From positions 4,143,501-4,207,500 of the forward strand of contig CM060462.1 in the NCBI GenBank assembly GCA_030544235.1: a stretch of DNA of 64,000 nt. Reading direction: 5' to 3'. The number at the start of each line of letters is the position of its first letter. The stretch's first letter is position 1. This document shows, piece after piece, positions 39,911 to 51,400 of the stretch. A program made the position numbers and the translations under genes. The notes under the pieces were generated by a model. It had not been told where the DNA came from, ran no database searches, and was given only the letters and a program-made list of their open reading frames with translations. This DNA is from Lepturacanthus savala. Lineage: Eukaryota; Chordata; Actinopteri; Scombriformes; Trichiuridae.

Positions 39911-40251
39911 CGTTGGCGTCGCTGTTTTTCCTATTTTACAGCTAAGCACTTTCTAAAACAACGACAAACCGCATAATATTTGTCGTAGAAGTTACTGACC
40001 TCTCAATAACATCAACACTACGTTGGCTGCGTTGATTACGTTATCGACGTGCGGACTCTCCGTTAACTACTTAAAGTACGTTGTTAGTTTACGTCAGCAC
40101 CAGCATAAGCAGAATCGAAGGGGTTGCCATAGTTACTGTTGATGTCTGTATTAAAATATATGTCCCTTCGACACCGTCACTGACCTGTTTGCAGCACTTT
40201 ATATATCATAGAGTTTATGGTGCTACGTTTGTGTGTGTGTGTGTGTTTGTA

Positions 40252-40330
40252 TATAAAAGGTTTGGAGGAGGAGCTAATTTTGGCGCAACTTCCACGGCGG
40301 GAAATCTCATTCAAATTCAAATCGCGCCAA
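40252..40330 (+). promoter_or_regulatory. Core promoter of dut with TATA-like, E2F and CHR-like sites
   Basis: TATAAAA at 40252-40258. E2F-type sites TTTTGGCGC (40278-40286), GCGGGAAA (40297-40304) and GCGCCAA (40324-40330). Two CHR-like TTCAAA sequences at 40310-40321, just before the last site. The cluster ends about 135 bp before the dut ATG. DUT is a known S-phase, E2F-responsive gene, so the arrangement fits. Site use is inferred. Confidence 0.6.
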
Positions 40331-40466
40331 GAAACTGCGGTAGAAGCGTTCTAACCTGCAGCAGTCGGCTGTCGCTCAGCGGATAGTTTAGCCTCAAGTC
40401 TGCACACCTTTTATTTTTTTTTTTCAATTCACCTGTCTATCGTAACTGTGCCAACACTTTGCCAAC

Positions 40467-41967
40467 ATGCCCGTCCTAGAAGTTACGAGCGCAGCTGCAG
40501 TTTCTCCATCTAAGCGGGCGAGGACAGACGCAGACCCCGCAGGGCGCACACCGGTGCTCCGCTTCGCCAAACTGTCCGAACACGCTACTACTCCTACCAG
40601 AGGATCCGCCAAGGCTGCAGGATATGACCTCTACAGGTTAGTTCTACACATTATAACATGGGTTTGGGTTTAAAATGACTCGCTTTTTCATGTAAGATGA
40701 CCAAATGCATGCATTTACTGTTACTTTTATATCAGGTAAACCAGCTAACCTTAATTTTCTGAATTGTGAACAGTGCATATGATTATTCTATTGGTCCTAT
40801 GGATAAGGCCATAGTGAAGACAGACATCCAGATAGCAGTTCCTCATGGCTGCTATGGGAGAGTGGGTGAGTGTTTGTGATAAAGCAAATGTGCAACTATT
40901 GTGAGTGAAGCAAGTCATGCATAATATTCTACTTGTGTAACAATAGACCATAACCACTGTGTTGTATTACCTCTCAGCACCGAGATCTGGACTGGCAGCA
41001 AAACACTTCATCGACGTTGGTGGTGAGTTTATTATCGCTTTAAAAGTCTGGCATTGTGATTATTTTCAGGGTTTGGTTTATTGGTTGATTTATATTAATG
41101 AGCCTCCACTCTGGTTGATTTGAAGATGTCCCGGTGGCTGGTTTTCTGCACACACTGCATGCATTTCTCTGTGGATTTATATAACCTCTAGAGCTTCTAA
41201 TCAAACTATATAAATATCTACCTCTCTACCCCATGGGGGGCTTTAAATGTGGTTAGATTGATTGTCATGGGCAGCCCATGTTTGACCCATGTCATGTGAG
41301 TCATTCTAATTGCTCTTATTTCTGTGTTCCCCTCAGCCGGAGTTGTCGACGAGGACTACAGGGGGAATGTTGGAGTCGTGCTCTTTAACTTCAGCAAGGA
41401 CAAGTTTGAAGGTCAGTAGTGGCATCAGGAAGAAACATCTCCTCACATGCACCAACTTTATTAGAAAAACATTCATATAGAACCATAAGGTTGATGCTTT
41501 TTTCTAGAGGGAGGGTGATGATTAGTTTCACTAATATACTGTTCATTAAACCTAAATGCAGCCATTTTGTGTGCTGCTGATACTTGCTGTACTTTTAATT
41601 AGGATTTTGAATGACAGACTTTTCCCTTACCCGAGTACTTCTTCCACCAACTGTTGCCAAATAAGGAAAATATCCATATATATAATCAGATTAATCATTC
41701 TCTTTTTCTTTGACTCTCAGTGAAAAAGGGCGATCGGGTTGCACAGTTGGTGTGTGAGAGGATCTGTTACCCAGAGCTGGAGGAGCAAGAGGTAAGAAAA
41801 TGCCAACATAATACAGGACCGGCATATTTTGTACATGCTTCTGCAAACTGTTAAATATCCTGTTCCTTACTGCAGCAGGTTCTTACGTGTATGTGTCATT
41901 GTTCTTTCAGACACTTGATGACACAGAGCGCGGTGCTGGAGGTTTTGGATCAACTGGAACCAACTGA
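40467..41967 (+). CDS. dut: dUTP pyrophosphatase (dUTPase), nuclear-type form, complete
   Basis: Six coding exons: 40467-40636, 40774-40865, 40978-41022, 41337-41411, 41721-41791, 41911-41967. They sum to 510 nt, 169 aa (human nuclear form 164). The enzyme hydrolyses dUTP to dUMP and pyrophosphate, keeping uracil out of DNA. All five trimeric dUTPase motifs are present: AAGYDLYSA (about 50-58), PRSGLA (89-94), GVVDEDYRGN (104-113, with the catalytic Asp107), GDRVAQL (131-137) and RGAGGFGSTG (158-167). The N-terminus has SPSKRAR, a nuclear-localisation-like basic stretch with a Ser13-Pro CDK-type site, equivalent to the phosphorylated SPSKR of the human nuclear form. A TAA lies in frame upstream of the ATG. 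No mitochondrial leader is joined to this frame. Confidence 0.97.
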
Positions 41968-42015
41968 GCGCTCTTAATGTTTTGAGTAATGTAAATGTTA
42001 ATAATTGTACTTATT

Positions 42016-42021
42016 AATAAA
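42016..42021 (+). terminator. Polyadenylation signal of dut
   Basis: AATAAA 49 bp past the stop codon, followed by a T-rich, TTTTTTTGTACTTTG stretch. A very short 3' UTR. Confidence 0.7.
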
Positions 42022-42039
42022 GATGATTTTTTTGTACTT

Positions 42040-42890
42040 TGTTAGTTTATCTGTGTTATTTGTATACTCAGACATTCACACCTACTTCTGGTAATGTTTT
42101 GAATGAGGATTGAGGAAAGTTGGTACATTTCCTTTTGTACTATACTTCCCTCATCTACCTTTCTGAGGGAAATACTTTCTCCTTCCCTACATTTATATGA
42201 CAGCTCTATTTGACTCTGGATAATATAACAAGCTTTTAAATTATAACACGGTTAAAATGAAACCAGTGCTTTCAGCCTTTTAGTCCTGACAACAGTATAT
42301 ATTTGGCTCACATTTTATGTCTGAGTTGCTAACAGCTCCACCTAATTTCTCACATGGTTGCATTTCAATACATTTTTAAATCATCCAATGTTTTGGATGA
42401 AGAAATTGGAGAAAAAGCCCAAAAAAGTGAAAACATTTGTGAATCAGATCATTGTTCTTCCTATTAATTATCTCATGATTCCCCACATTTGGGAACCACT
42501 GCACTAAATTAAATATAAAGTAGAAACTCGCTCCACTTCAATCAGCTACAACAGTAACATGATGCTCTAACACTGATGCTTCATGCTAATAATCTAATGA
42601 TATAGAATAATATATCAGAGATTAGTCTTTGATAAGCACTGTTGGATAAGCCACCCTGTTATCTGACTTCTTATGAAGTTAAAACAAGTCTCAAAAGCTC
42701 CACAAGGGGGCAGTGCAAGATAAGAATAGCCTCAGCCATTTTAGCTAACATCTACTGGGGTGTTGTGGGTTTCACCAGCTGAAACACTCAAGAGACCATG
42801 CTGCACTTGACTTAAAGAAAGGAGCCAACATGAGGCTCGAGGCTGAACACGACGATGCATTGTTGATAAAGAGGAAAGCACAGCAGCAAA
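42040..42890. other. Intergenic region between convergent dut and fbn1
   Basis: No gene. From about 42230 to 42640 it contains repeat-derived sequence, including a reversed CAGTGGTTCCC-type end (GGGAACCACTG, 42488-42500) and interior blocks of the CAGTGGTGGAA family. Confidence 0.5.
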
Positions 42891-42894
42891 TACA

Positions 42895-44168
42895 CATACA
42901 CCAAAAATATGTTTTTATTGTGAATTTACAACTAAACCCTCACTGATGTGAACAGGAACACAGACTGGTGTCAGGCTGGTCCGTGGCAATGCAGCACTGA
43001 TTGTACTTGTGAGAGAATGTGTGGCCACGAAGACCTCAGTGCATAATCATGAAGGCCCAGGTTTGGCATCATCAATGTGTAGTGTGTGTGTATGTGTGTG
43101 TGTGTGTGTGCAGGTGTGTGTATGTATACAGTTTACAAAGGAAGTAGTTGGTCATTATAAGCACCATTACAAACCCCTCTATTCCAGGGGCTTCCTCTAG
43201 TTTACAAATGCTTCATAGATTAAAAGTGGCATTGATTATTACAGTATAAACACAATTTACATGTAGTATAGAGGAGAGCAGACAGGCTATGGAAGCTAGC
43301 TGTTACGGTTGCAAAGACATGAAATCTTCAGAATGGCCGATGGGATTGTATCTTGTTGACTACTGAGTTTTGTATAGTAGTACAGTGCATTAAGAAGTCT
43401 ATGTGGTTGTGTTGCTAGCACCAGTAAATATGAATTATTCTAGTCAGTAGGAAAGATGGAAAAGCATCGCTTAAATATGCAGTCGGAGTCATTCAAGCTC
43501 AGACATGGCTACATCTCAATAGTCCATCGTGGGTTCCTTACCTCTCCTAACTATCCTCATAATCCTTTTTCGTCTTCACTCATTAAATGAATATCTGGGG
43601 AAGGAGAAATGTGTTTTCGTCAATGTATCCAGGTTTGCTCAGTCGTGTACCTGAGGGGAGGAAATTAATTTGTTTCAGACTATTGGGACTCACCCTTTTC
43701 ATCCACCTGAGCTGAGTTCTAACAAACTCAGCCTTTAAGAGCTTCCTGCAGTCCACATGCCTATCAAAGCGGCACCTGATTCCACATATCATCATACAAC
43801 ATCAAACCCTACAATTAAAAACCTTATTCACACTCTCACAGCGCTTCACACACAGCTTACGCCGTGCGTCAGGGCAATATGTTCTTCATTCGACTGAAAT
43901 CTTTCATACTGCCTTATTCAGCTGACATTTTCCACAGAACTTGTATCTATGATATGTAGAATCATCTTTGGCAATCGAATGATGCAGTCCCTCCCCCCCA
44001 CCCCTTTCTTGTCTCTTTGGTGGCGAGCCCTTCTCCCTCTTAGAGCAAGCAGAAGTTTCCCCCCAACCACTGACCCAGAGTCAGAGATGTTTGGCCTTTT
44101 GGGGAGTTTGAGCCTGACAATGGATTAGCAGCTGCTGGCAACATCTGCCTGTTTCAGTCTTGCGATGG
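42895..44168 (-). other. fbn1: Probable fbn1 3' UTR
   Basis: No ORF. The minus strand has AATAAA at 42914-42919 (TTTATT on plus), about 1.25 kb past the fbn1 stop, a plausible 3' UTR length. A GT microsatellite lies at 43082-43110. Confidence 0.45.
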
Positions 44169-45417
44169 TTAATGGAGGATGATCTGCACCCTCATCTTCA
44201 GTATGTCTCCCAGCTGTCCTGTGAGGTAGTCTTTATCATGTTTGTCCTCCAGCTCAGCCAGCTCCTTCTTCCTGTAGAGGGGGATGCTGCTGATCTGGAG
44301 CTGGTAGGCCCCTGGGTAGAGGGCCTTCTTCTTGCTCAGATGCAGGTAGCTGACGCCCTCCCTCTGGTTGATCTTGAAGTAGCCCTCTTCGTTTCCGTAG
44401 TCGATGCTGTAGCGCACGTGGTCGCTGAGGGTGGATAAGGCCGGCTGGAACTCCAGGATGTGGTCTCGGTTGCTCAGGTCGCTGATGTTCAGGTGGAACT
44501 GCAGCGTGTCCTCGATGTCCACACTGGCCAGGCTGATCTCCTCAGTCAGCTGAAAAAGAAGGTTTTAAAGAGGATAGTGGAAGGAAAGGGATAAAGTGTA
44601 TAAAAGTGTAAAAGTAAAAATTTTGGTCAGAGACAAAGCTATTTTTTTTATTTCCCAGCATGAAGGTCTAAATGAGCTTCTCCAACATTCCCACATGAGA
44701 GAAATACTTAAGTCTTAACTTCTTTATTTTTAATTAACCTAAAAGTAGTCAACTTTAAACAAATAAAATTTAAAGGTCCTGTATTGTACACTTTCACTGA
44801 GTTTCATTTTAAGTTGTGGTATCCCTAACAATCTATATTTGTAGTTTTAAGAACCAAAAATTACCTCATTATAGTTTTACATCTAATCACTCAAAATTCT
44901 CTTTGTAGTAGAGCAGTTTGAGAGAGGAAAGTCGTTTTATGTCTGTCTCAATAATATTAATGAGCCTCTCTTCTGATTGGTATGTAGTTTTCTGACATCA
45001 GAACTTCATGAAAGCCCTGACAGATGGTTTTAAGTCACAGTTTCTGAATGTGGGCTGAGTGCAATTATCTGTGGATTGAATGTTTTGAAACAGGGGACAG
45101 TATTTCTAGAAGGAAATGTGTGGGTAGGGCTTAGGGGCATTAAGGAAATCAAGAGAAGTGGTTTTACTTTTATTCTTTGGAGCTTGTATATATGTTTGTG
45201 CTACGTTGGAGTCTCACTGTCATTCTAAATTACCAGTAAAGTTTAAAGTTTTTATTCCGTTAACTTCTTATAATCAATTAGATATGAATGTCAACCTTTC
45301 TACCATATAGAACAAAAATAATAAAACACCCACACAAACAGTAACAGTTCATTAGTGCACATCTATGCCTGCACTCTGACAGCCTACCTGCATGTCTTCC
45401 TGTGTTGAGTTGGTGCT
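44169..45417 (-). other. fbn1: Furin-released C-terminal propeptide of profibrillin-1 (asprosin-equivalent)
   Basis: The basic site GRKRR|S is encoded at the 5' end of this segment, with the RKRR codons at 45418-45429. Everything after it spans two exons (45417-45388 and 44549-44169) and encodes 136 residues, starting STNSTQEDMQ and ending LKMRVQIILH. In human the matching 140-residue fragment is the circulating hormone asprosin. An Asn-Ser-Thr sequon sits two residues after the cut. Cleavage follows from the known biology of the family; hormone activity in fish is not shown by the sequence. Confidence 0.85.
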
Positions 45418-48400
45418 ACGACGTTTGCGTCCCTTCTTGGGATAGCCGTTGATCTTACATTCGTAGCAGGTCTCAGGAGACAGAGAATTTTCATCCTCCT
45501 CACCTGTCTGTGGTGCAGCTGCAGCGGGGCCTCCGCTACCAAAGCCCAGACCTGAGACACAGTGCCTGAAGCAGTGACGAGACATCATCAGTCAACCGGA
45601 ACCATCTACAGGCAGCTTTTAACACGCAAAGGCCCTGTGCACAGCTGGCATTAACATCTGCTCTAATTGATCTGATCACAAGTGGACAGCTCTAACACCG
45701 GGTGTATGCATTCAAGACACTTTGAGGACACGCTGAGATCATATCCCACAGAATAAAATTGGAGATGGTCTGTGATCACATTCTAACAGCAACTACTGAA
45801 CTGACGTGCAGCAGATTAGAACATGCAAACTCTGCACAGAAAGGTCTCAGACCCAGGAGGTCTTGAACCTTCTTGCTGTGAGGCAACAGCACTAACCCCT
45901 GCGCCACAGTGTCGCCCGGAAACGATTGTGTGTTAGTTATATGTTTATTTCCATATAAAGCATGAAAGTGACATCTGATCACAAGTGGTCACTCTAGAAC
46001 AATCCTGCTTCTGGAGAGCTACTACTACCATGCATGTTTTATGAATCTCCCCACTCCAACACACCTGGCCAACTTGTTTTCAAGCAGTTGAAGCTTGCCA
46101 CTGGCTTGATAACAAGTTAATAATTAGAATCAGGTGTGTTGGAGTGGGGATATTCATAAAACATGCAGGGCAGTAGCTCTCCAGGAGAAGGGTTGGGCAG
46201 CCCTGCTCCAAATGTGTGTGTTATCAGGGCACAGTCAAACATACCCTTGTCCTGCTCTGAAATATCCAGGTGGGCAGCCACACAAGTAGCCTCCGTCCGT
46301 GTTGGAGCATCCGAACTTGCAGGGGTTCCCGTTGGAGGAGCACTCGTTGACGTCTGAGCAGCCTCCGTTGGTCTGCTCATAGTTGAAGCCGGTGGGGCAG
46401 AGGCAGCGGAAGCTCCCCAGGGTGTTGTGGCATGACGCTCCCCCGCAGATCTGGCTGTTCATACACTCATTCTCATCTGGCTCACAGGAAGTCAGTCGGG
46501 AATAAACAAACGAGAGGTCAATCCAGTTAAAGGAAACCAGCGCTACTGGGAACATCTGCAGTGAGAGCTATAAATATATGGAGTGATTTTAGCTTTTACT
46601 GAGAACAACTCTTCATTTACTTTAAGGTACAGGACTGTATTTCTTATCTCTTTTTGCTTGTTTTGTGTGCAGAGAAGAAACAAAATCCACTCTGGGATTG
46701 TAAGTGGGTATCACAGTAAGGGGAAGGCCAAACTTCAAGAGGAAATGAAAAACATTTCGTGCGTATTGATATTTTAAGAGTGGCAGGAAAGAGAACAATA
46801 GATAACTTGTGGCCGGGACTCGAGCGAAGGATGTCCAGATCTTACGGTACGATTTGGCAACCAAGTCCACAGGATGCCCCAGAAGGAAGGAATTTTAATA
46901 TTTGTGGATGAAACAAACAGGAAAGAGTCAGCGCTTCTCTCACCTACACACTGGTTCCACTGGTAGTGCTGCAGGTAGCCTTGTGGGCAGCTGCATCTGT
47001 ATCCGCCCACCAAGTTCTGACAGCCGTGCTGACACCTGTGGTTACCGTCACACTCATCCATATCTGTCAGAAGTGCACACACACACACACAAAGGAAACT
47101 TCTGTAAGATCTTCTGTATCTTTAATCAGGTGTTTCTGAGGTTGGTATCACTTGTTTTCAGACCTTCACAGCTTTGTCCAGTGGAATCTAATGAGAATCC
47201 CCGCTGGCAGTCGCAATTAAAGCTCCCTGGAGTGTTTTGGCAGGCACCGTTGGAGCCGCACAGATTGGCGTCTGATGCACACTCATTGTTGTCTACACAG
47301 AGAGGAGGAGGGTTCAGATGAGTACACAACACAAAACATGGACATCTCTGCAAACAATCTGGCAGGTTACCACGGACTCTTCCTCACACACACTGGCACA
47401 TGTTAAGTCTCCGAGTCTGCAGGGTTGAAGATTAAAATCTCACCTACTGATCAAACCTCAGACCAGATGGAGCTGTTAAGCAAACATATTTGATTCTTGT
47501 GACTGGAGTCTATAAAAATCTGAACACGTAGTTTAACCTAGTTAGCAAATAAGAAATATTTGTATTTATTTGTTCATTCATTAATGTTTTGATTAAGGAC
47601 AGTGCACATTAATCAACATATCAGTTTCCAAATCGATGTGAATGTGCCAGTAAACTAATGAGATAATTTTTATCTGTATTCCCTGGGAATACAGAATGCT
47701 TCAACAAACAGTACAATACAATACAATACAATATAATACATACAATTTAATACATCCTATGAATCTAGATAACACATTGTTGGTACTCACCATGTAATGA
47801 TATTTAACTGGCAATTGCACATGGAACATATATTGTTAATTATCATGCATATTAGTGTAAATAAGAAATGATTGCCTTCTCAGCTGTTTTGAAATCTAAC
47901 TGCACTTGAAAGCACTTTAAAGGCTCTGTTACTACTTTTGTTAGTGCAGATAAGAAACCTCCCTTTCCACCTGTTTTTTTTTATTGAACTCTGTACTGAA
48001 CTCTGTAAATATACTTCATTTGTGTTCATTTCTCATTAGGTCCTTGATTTTAAATTGTAATATGTATTATCATAAGCTTTAATAAACTAAATAAAGCTTT
48101 AATAAGCTAAAGAAAGATAAAAGTAAAGAAAACAGACCACCTCAGAATTAAATAGTAGCAACTCTCTATTAGTTTGATAGAATAGACTATTCCATAGAAT
48201 ATTTCATAGAACATTCTAGTAGTCCATAGTTCTGAGACTTTGAGACTCTGAGACTCTACATCAGTCTCTAAATGTTAGTTCTTATATGTGTGAAATAACT
48301 GTTATAATAGGAGAAATGATAGTAAGATAGAGATGATAATGACAATGGTGATGGTGGTGATGATTGTGATAGTGATGGCAGTGATAGTGATGATAGTGTT

Positions 48401-51400
48401 TACAATATGCCCTGTATGAGTTTGGTGTTTGACACTAATTCACATCAGTAGTAGTTACTGAGTAGTGACTTTGCTTTAAATGAACAACACCTCCACACTA
48501 CTGGATATGTATATATCATTAGTCTGGCCCTATTCTTCACTTAAACTAAGGCATCGCTGCTTCTGATTTGAAGTCTGCTTTATGGCCTGGAAAAAAAAAA
48601 CGCTTGTGGTAGTCATGGCGATCCACTGCAATGTTCCATAACAAAGCATTGCTAAGCTGCCATGACTCCAAACCAGTCCAGCCTAATAAGATCAGTGTGA
48701 TATCACCCGGAGTCCATTAACGAGAGTTAGTGAAGGTTAGACAGGCCACTGGATGGGTCATTTATGAATCAGGAAACCGGAAGATACTACATAGAAGAGA
48801 AGAATTGGAACAATCTGTTGTTTCTGGGGACAGACAGCTGTGTAAAGGGTTAGGTTTAGGGTTTATAATTACAACATTATGGATGTTCTGCATGTGTGTG
48901 TTTACCTATACAGGCTGTATGATGCTGAGTGAAGCCAGGAGGACATTTGCAGGTGAATCCACCGATGGTGTTAACACATAAGAACTGGCAGTTATGCTGT
49001 TTGGTTGAACACTCATCCAAATCTGAAAAACAAGGCAAGAAGGAGTTATACGAAATGAAATCAGCTATAAACCACAGTGTGAGTATGTTTAAGATACCAT
49101 GGTTGGAGCTTTGTCAAACCACTGCATGTACAACTGTAAGAGGCTGCTCTTTTCTTTGAGTTAAAATTCCAGTCCTTCTACAGTCACTGACCTATAAATG
49201 AACTGCACATGAACCAGACACCGGAAACACAGAGGGGCACTGCAGAGGGGGGGAACTACAGCTACAGTAAATAAAGATGAACCAAGACCATAAAATCACA
49301 ACACCAGCAGCAGACTTGTTTAGACTCACAAACAGGCCTGAAAAACAGAGACATGAACAAGCATGTGCACGTGGATTCAACAGACCACATGGGGCATCTT
49401 GGGACAGAGAGCAGAACGCTGGCAGAGGGCCTGGCCCACTCACTCTGCTGCAGCTCCAGCCTGGAGAGCAGCAGGCCACTAAACTCCACTGATCTGAGCA
49501 GCAGTGGTGTAATGTTGTCTATGTGTGTGTGTGTATGTGTGTGTCACCTCTGCAGCTCTTCCCATCTTCCTGCAGGATGTATCCGCGGGGGCAGGAACAG
49601 AGGTAGCCTCCCTCTGTGTTCTTACAGATGAAGTTACAAGGCTTCGGTGCCTGTATACACTCATCCACATCTAAAAGAAGAGGGAGAGGTTATGAGAAAA
49701 AGAGAGAGACCTTCATATTCCAGAATATTGAAGTGTATTCTGTAGTTTCAATTCACTACCAGACTGCAGGAATGACAGCAGGAGCGTGGGAAAAGAGTGC
49801 ATAACGTGAAAGCGGTAGGGGCGACGTCTTACCCACACACAGAGAGCCACTGATGTCGGTGGTGTAGCCGGGTTTGCAGATGCAGCTATAGGAGCCCAAA
49901 GTGTTGATACACTGTCCATTCTTGCACAAGTTCCCCATTACTTTACACTCATCAATATCTGGACAGAAACAAGAAAAGTTCATTTAGACTTAACTGTATC
50001 AGAAGTTAACTGTACATGTGGAAAGAACAGTGTGTTTTTCCTTTCAGATAATCATTTCACAAAGCTGCATTTTAATAGTGAATGTCATCTCCACCTCAGA
50101 TATAGTTCTGTGTTTAGTTCTGTCTCAGTGATGTGTCAAGTATGAAAGTATTGATTTGTACTTTCTCACTAAGTAGGAATCAATACTTTGCCAGTGATTA
50201 CATCAGTCAACAACAAGCATCTGTTAATTTCACATAAAGAACCAGTGGTTCATTGGTTTTATGTTCACATAATGCTGCTGACAAATTTCCAAAGCACAAC
50301 AATTAATATGCTGCTGTCGAGGCAGCCATTCATCAGGATGGCTTTCCATTTCTGCATGAGTCAGTATGCGTAGAACATTGACTTACAGAGAAAGGAAGCT
50401 TGCAATAATCCATCAAACTGAACAATTCATTCCCTTATCATGGTTATCAGAGTTCAGAAAGCACTGCATGTTTGACCTGATCTCATAACTAATCATAGTT
50501 CCTGCAGGCAAGTCTAACATTTTGAATAGTGCAGCATCCTTGCAAGCCTAACCAAGAAAGGTTTTCTAAATGAGTCTTGCTGTAGTTTACTGAAATGATT
50601 AGAAACCAGCTGGAAAGTAGGACATGAATCTAAACTACTTATTCTAAAAATTAATTTTGTAAAGCACTTGTAGTAAAACTATCAGTATGGTCATTTTGAT
50701 TTTTAAGTGCTGTACTGATTATCGAACCTACTGAACAATATATTAAGTCTTTTCAACACAAAATATTAAGATTGAAGCAAATTTGCTATTTTTGATTGAT
50801 TCTTTATCGTTAATGTAAACTGACGTCTTCAGCATTGCAATACCTCTGCCATCAGTAGTGAACCCGGGTCCCAGGGGACACATCTTCTTGTACTGGGTGG
50901 TCCCAGGGAGGGGGCAGAGCTCACAGTTGGTGCCCCAGCCTCTGCCCCCATCGCAGCAACACTCAGACTTAGTCACCAGGTTCCTGTTACTAGATGTCAT
51001 CTGACACAGGGTCGTCAGGACCTCAGTGAAGCAGAAGCCCTCGCGGTTATCTTAGATGGGAAGAGGAAGAGGAACGTGAGAGCGAGACAAACAGAGAGGT
51101 GGGTCAGAGGAAAGCAAACAGACAGGACCTCAGAGAGCCAGACGTAAAGAGATAACCCGAGCTGCTCTATCACCGCTGTCTGTACGGGGAGAGATAGACA
51201 GTCTCCCTGGAGTTTTTCTCACAGAGTTCAACACATCATGTCTATTCAGAAGTTTTAGTTTAAAGTTTAATTGGAATATAAACAAACTTGTTTTGTACTT
51301 TTTAAAATATAACTCCCATAAAATAATGTTTTAATTTTATCAGAAAACCTTTGGACCCCTGCACTACCAATTACAGCATTATAATCTGTTTAAATATCAG

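Noticed and set aside
39734..40636. Calling a mitochondrial dut isoform by joining the upstream ORF to dut exons
   Set aside because: Donor phase 0 does not match exon 2 phase 2, and acceptors before exon 1 all lead into in-frame stops; kept only as a question.
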